7,942 nt of DNA from Flavobacteriia bacterium (GTDB taxonomy: Bacteria; Bacteroidota; Bacteroidia; Flavobacteriales; Flavobacteriaceae), in NCBI GenBank assembly GCA_003973375.1, contig QNYL01000085.1:1-7942 (forward strand), read 5' to 3'. A program made the position numbers and the translations under genes. Position 1 is the first letter of the stretch. The number at the start of each line of letters is the position of its first letter. Under the pieces are notes generated by a model that saw only the letters and a list, made by a program, of their open reading frames with translations, did no database searches and was not told where the DNA came from. Below, in pieces: positions 7,691 through 7,942 of this stretch.

Positions 7691-7709
7691 TAGTGTCTGT
7701 CTATAAAGT
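7691..7709 (+). repeat. Left terminal inverted repeat
   Basis: This 19-bp sequence is the exact reverse complement of 7835-7853. A match this long, 126 bp apart, is not expected by chance and marks the left end of the MITE-like element. Confidence 0.85.
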
Positions 7710-7834
7710 CATCGAATTGAAAAAATTATCTTTTTGCGCCTTTTTCCTTTTTTTATTTTGCCTAATACACAGGCATTTGCTGCAATAAAAAAAACAAAAA
7801 TCCATCAAAAATCTTAATCTTTCAAAAATCAAGC

Positions 7835-7853
7835 ACTTTATAGACAGACACTA
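7835..7853 (-). repeat. Right terminal inverted repeat
   Basis: This is the exact reverse complement of 7691-7709. Just inside it lie three CAAAAATC copies (starting at 7795, 7806 and 7823), possibly subterminal transposase-binding repeats; that role is inference. Confidence 0.85.
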
Positions 7854-7876
7854 ATTACAAAACAATCTGATAAAAT

Positions 7877-7910
7877 AAAAGCCGGATCTTAACTAAGATC
7901 CGGCTTTTTT
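7877..7910. terminator. Strong bidirectional intrinsic terminator
   Basis: GCCGGATCTT (7881-7890) and AAGATCCGGC (7895-7904) form a perfect 10-bp stem with an AACT loop. It is flanked by AAAA on the left and TTTTTT on the right, so transcripts in either direction end in a U tract. No plus-strand gene lies to its left, so it most likely terminates a minus-strand gene that ends beyond the right edge and shields the carboxylase promoter region. Confidence 0.88.
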
Positions 7911-7942
7911 AATAAAGAATAAAATCCTTTTTTACTTTACAG

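Larger units (their letters stand above)
7691..7853. mobile_element. MITE-like element with perfect terminal inverted repeats and flanking TA
   Basis: TAGTGTCTGTCTATAAAGT at 7691-7709 is repeated exactly, inverted, at 7835-7853. If the outer TA on each side is a target duplication, the element is 159 bp (7693-7851) with 17-bp terminal repeats starting GTGTCTGTC. Complementarity continues imperfectly inward, roughly 7714-7735 against 7808-7833, so much of the element could fold on itself. CAAAAATC occurs three times near the right end (7795, 7806, 7823). There is no open reading frame, so it is non-autonomous and would need a transposase from elsewhere. TA duplication is typical of IS630/Tc1-mariner elements, but the family cannot be fixed from one copy. 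A deletion remnant of a larger insertion sequence is the main alternative. Confidence 0.72.
7472..7942. other. Non-coding region upstream of the carboxylase operon
   Basis: This 471-bp AT-rich stretch has no credible gene on either strand. The first 219 bp (7472-7690) should contain the carboxylase operon promoter, but no strong -33/-7 pair is visible; only short weak palindromes occur. A MITE-like element follows, then a strong hairpin terminator. The last 30 bases hold TTA triplets that could be minus-strand stop codons, so a gene may end just beyond the window on the minus strand. Confidence 0.7.

Noticed and set aside
7691..7853. Complete insertion sequence or CRISPR repeat pair
   Set aside because: There is no transposase frame between the inverted ends, and the repeats are inverted and only two in number, so neither a full insertion sequence nor a CRISPR array is supported.

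Overview
The window looks like the chromosome of a member of the Bacteroidota, most likely a flavobacterium. The DNA is AT-rich, the genes lack clear Shine-Dalgarno sequences, and at least three starts are preceded by the Bacteroidota-type -7 box TAnnTTTG. The proteins also read as typical flavobacterial housekeeping enzymes. The taxonomic call is inference from these traits; no database was searched.

Left part (1-3948): der (ribosome-assembly GTPase, cut by the left edge) and pyrF (orotidine-5'-phosphate decarboxylase) lie on the minus strand. tpiA (triosephosphate isomerase), prmA (ribosomal protein L11 methyltransferase) and clpS (ClpAP adaptor) lie on the plus strand. pyrF and tpiA are divergent and share a 92-bp gap with two back-to-back promoters. 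A strong intrinsic terminator lies between tpiA and prmA.

Middle to right (3983-7471): a compact minus-strand operon encodes a three-subunit biotin-dependent acyl-CoA carboxylase. Its order is biotin carboxyl carrier protein (GTG start), biotin carboxylase, then carboxyltransferase beta subunit, with gaps of 2 and 16 bp. Together they would carboxylate a short acyl-CoA, probably propionyl-CoA to methylmalonyl-CoA. The operon converges on clpS with 34 bp between stop codons.

Right edge (7472-7942): a 471-bp non-coding stretch holds a 159-bp MITE-like element with perfect terminal inverted repeats and TA at both outer edges. It is followed by a strong bidirectional terminator that probably ends a gene lying beyond the window.

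The most unusual feature is that three neighbouring conserved genes are each disrupted by a deletion with the same net phase: der (1 base), pyrF (1 base in an A/T run) and tpiA (about 13 bases near the 3' end). The other five genes are intact. Because der is essential in the bacteria studied, local sequence or assembly error is the leading explanation, but real lesions cannot be excluded from the sequence. I found no clear undescribed system. The MITE-like element and the lesion cluster are the items most worth following up.
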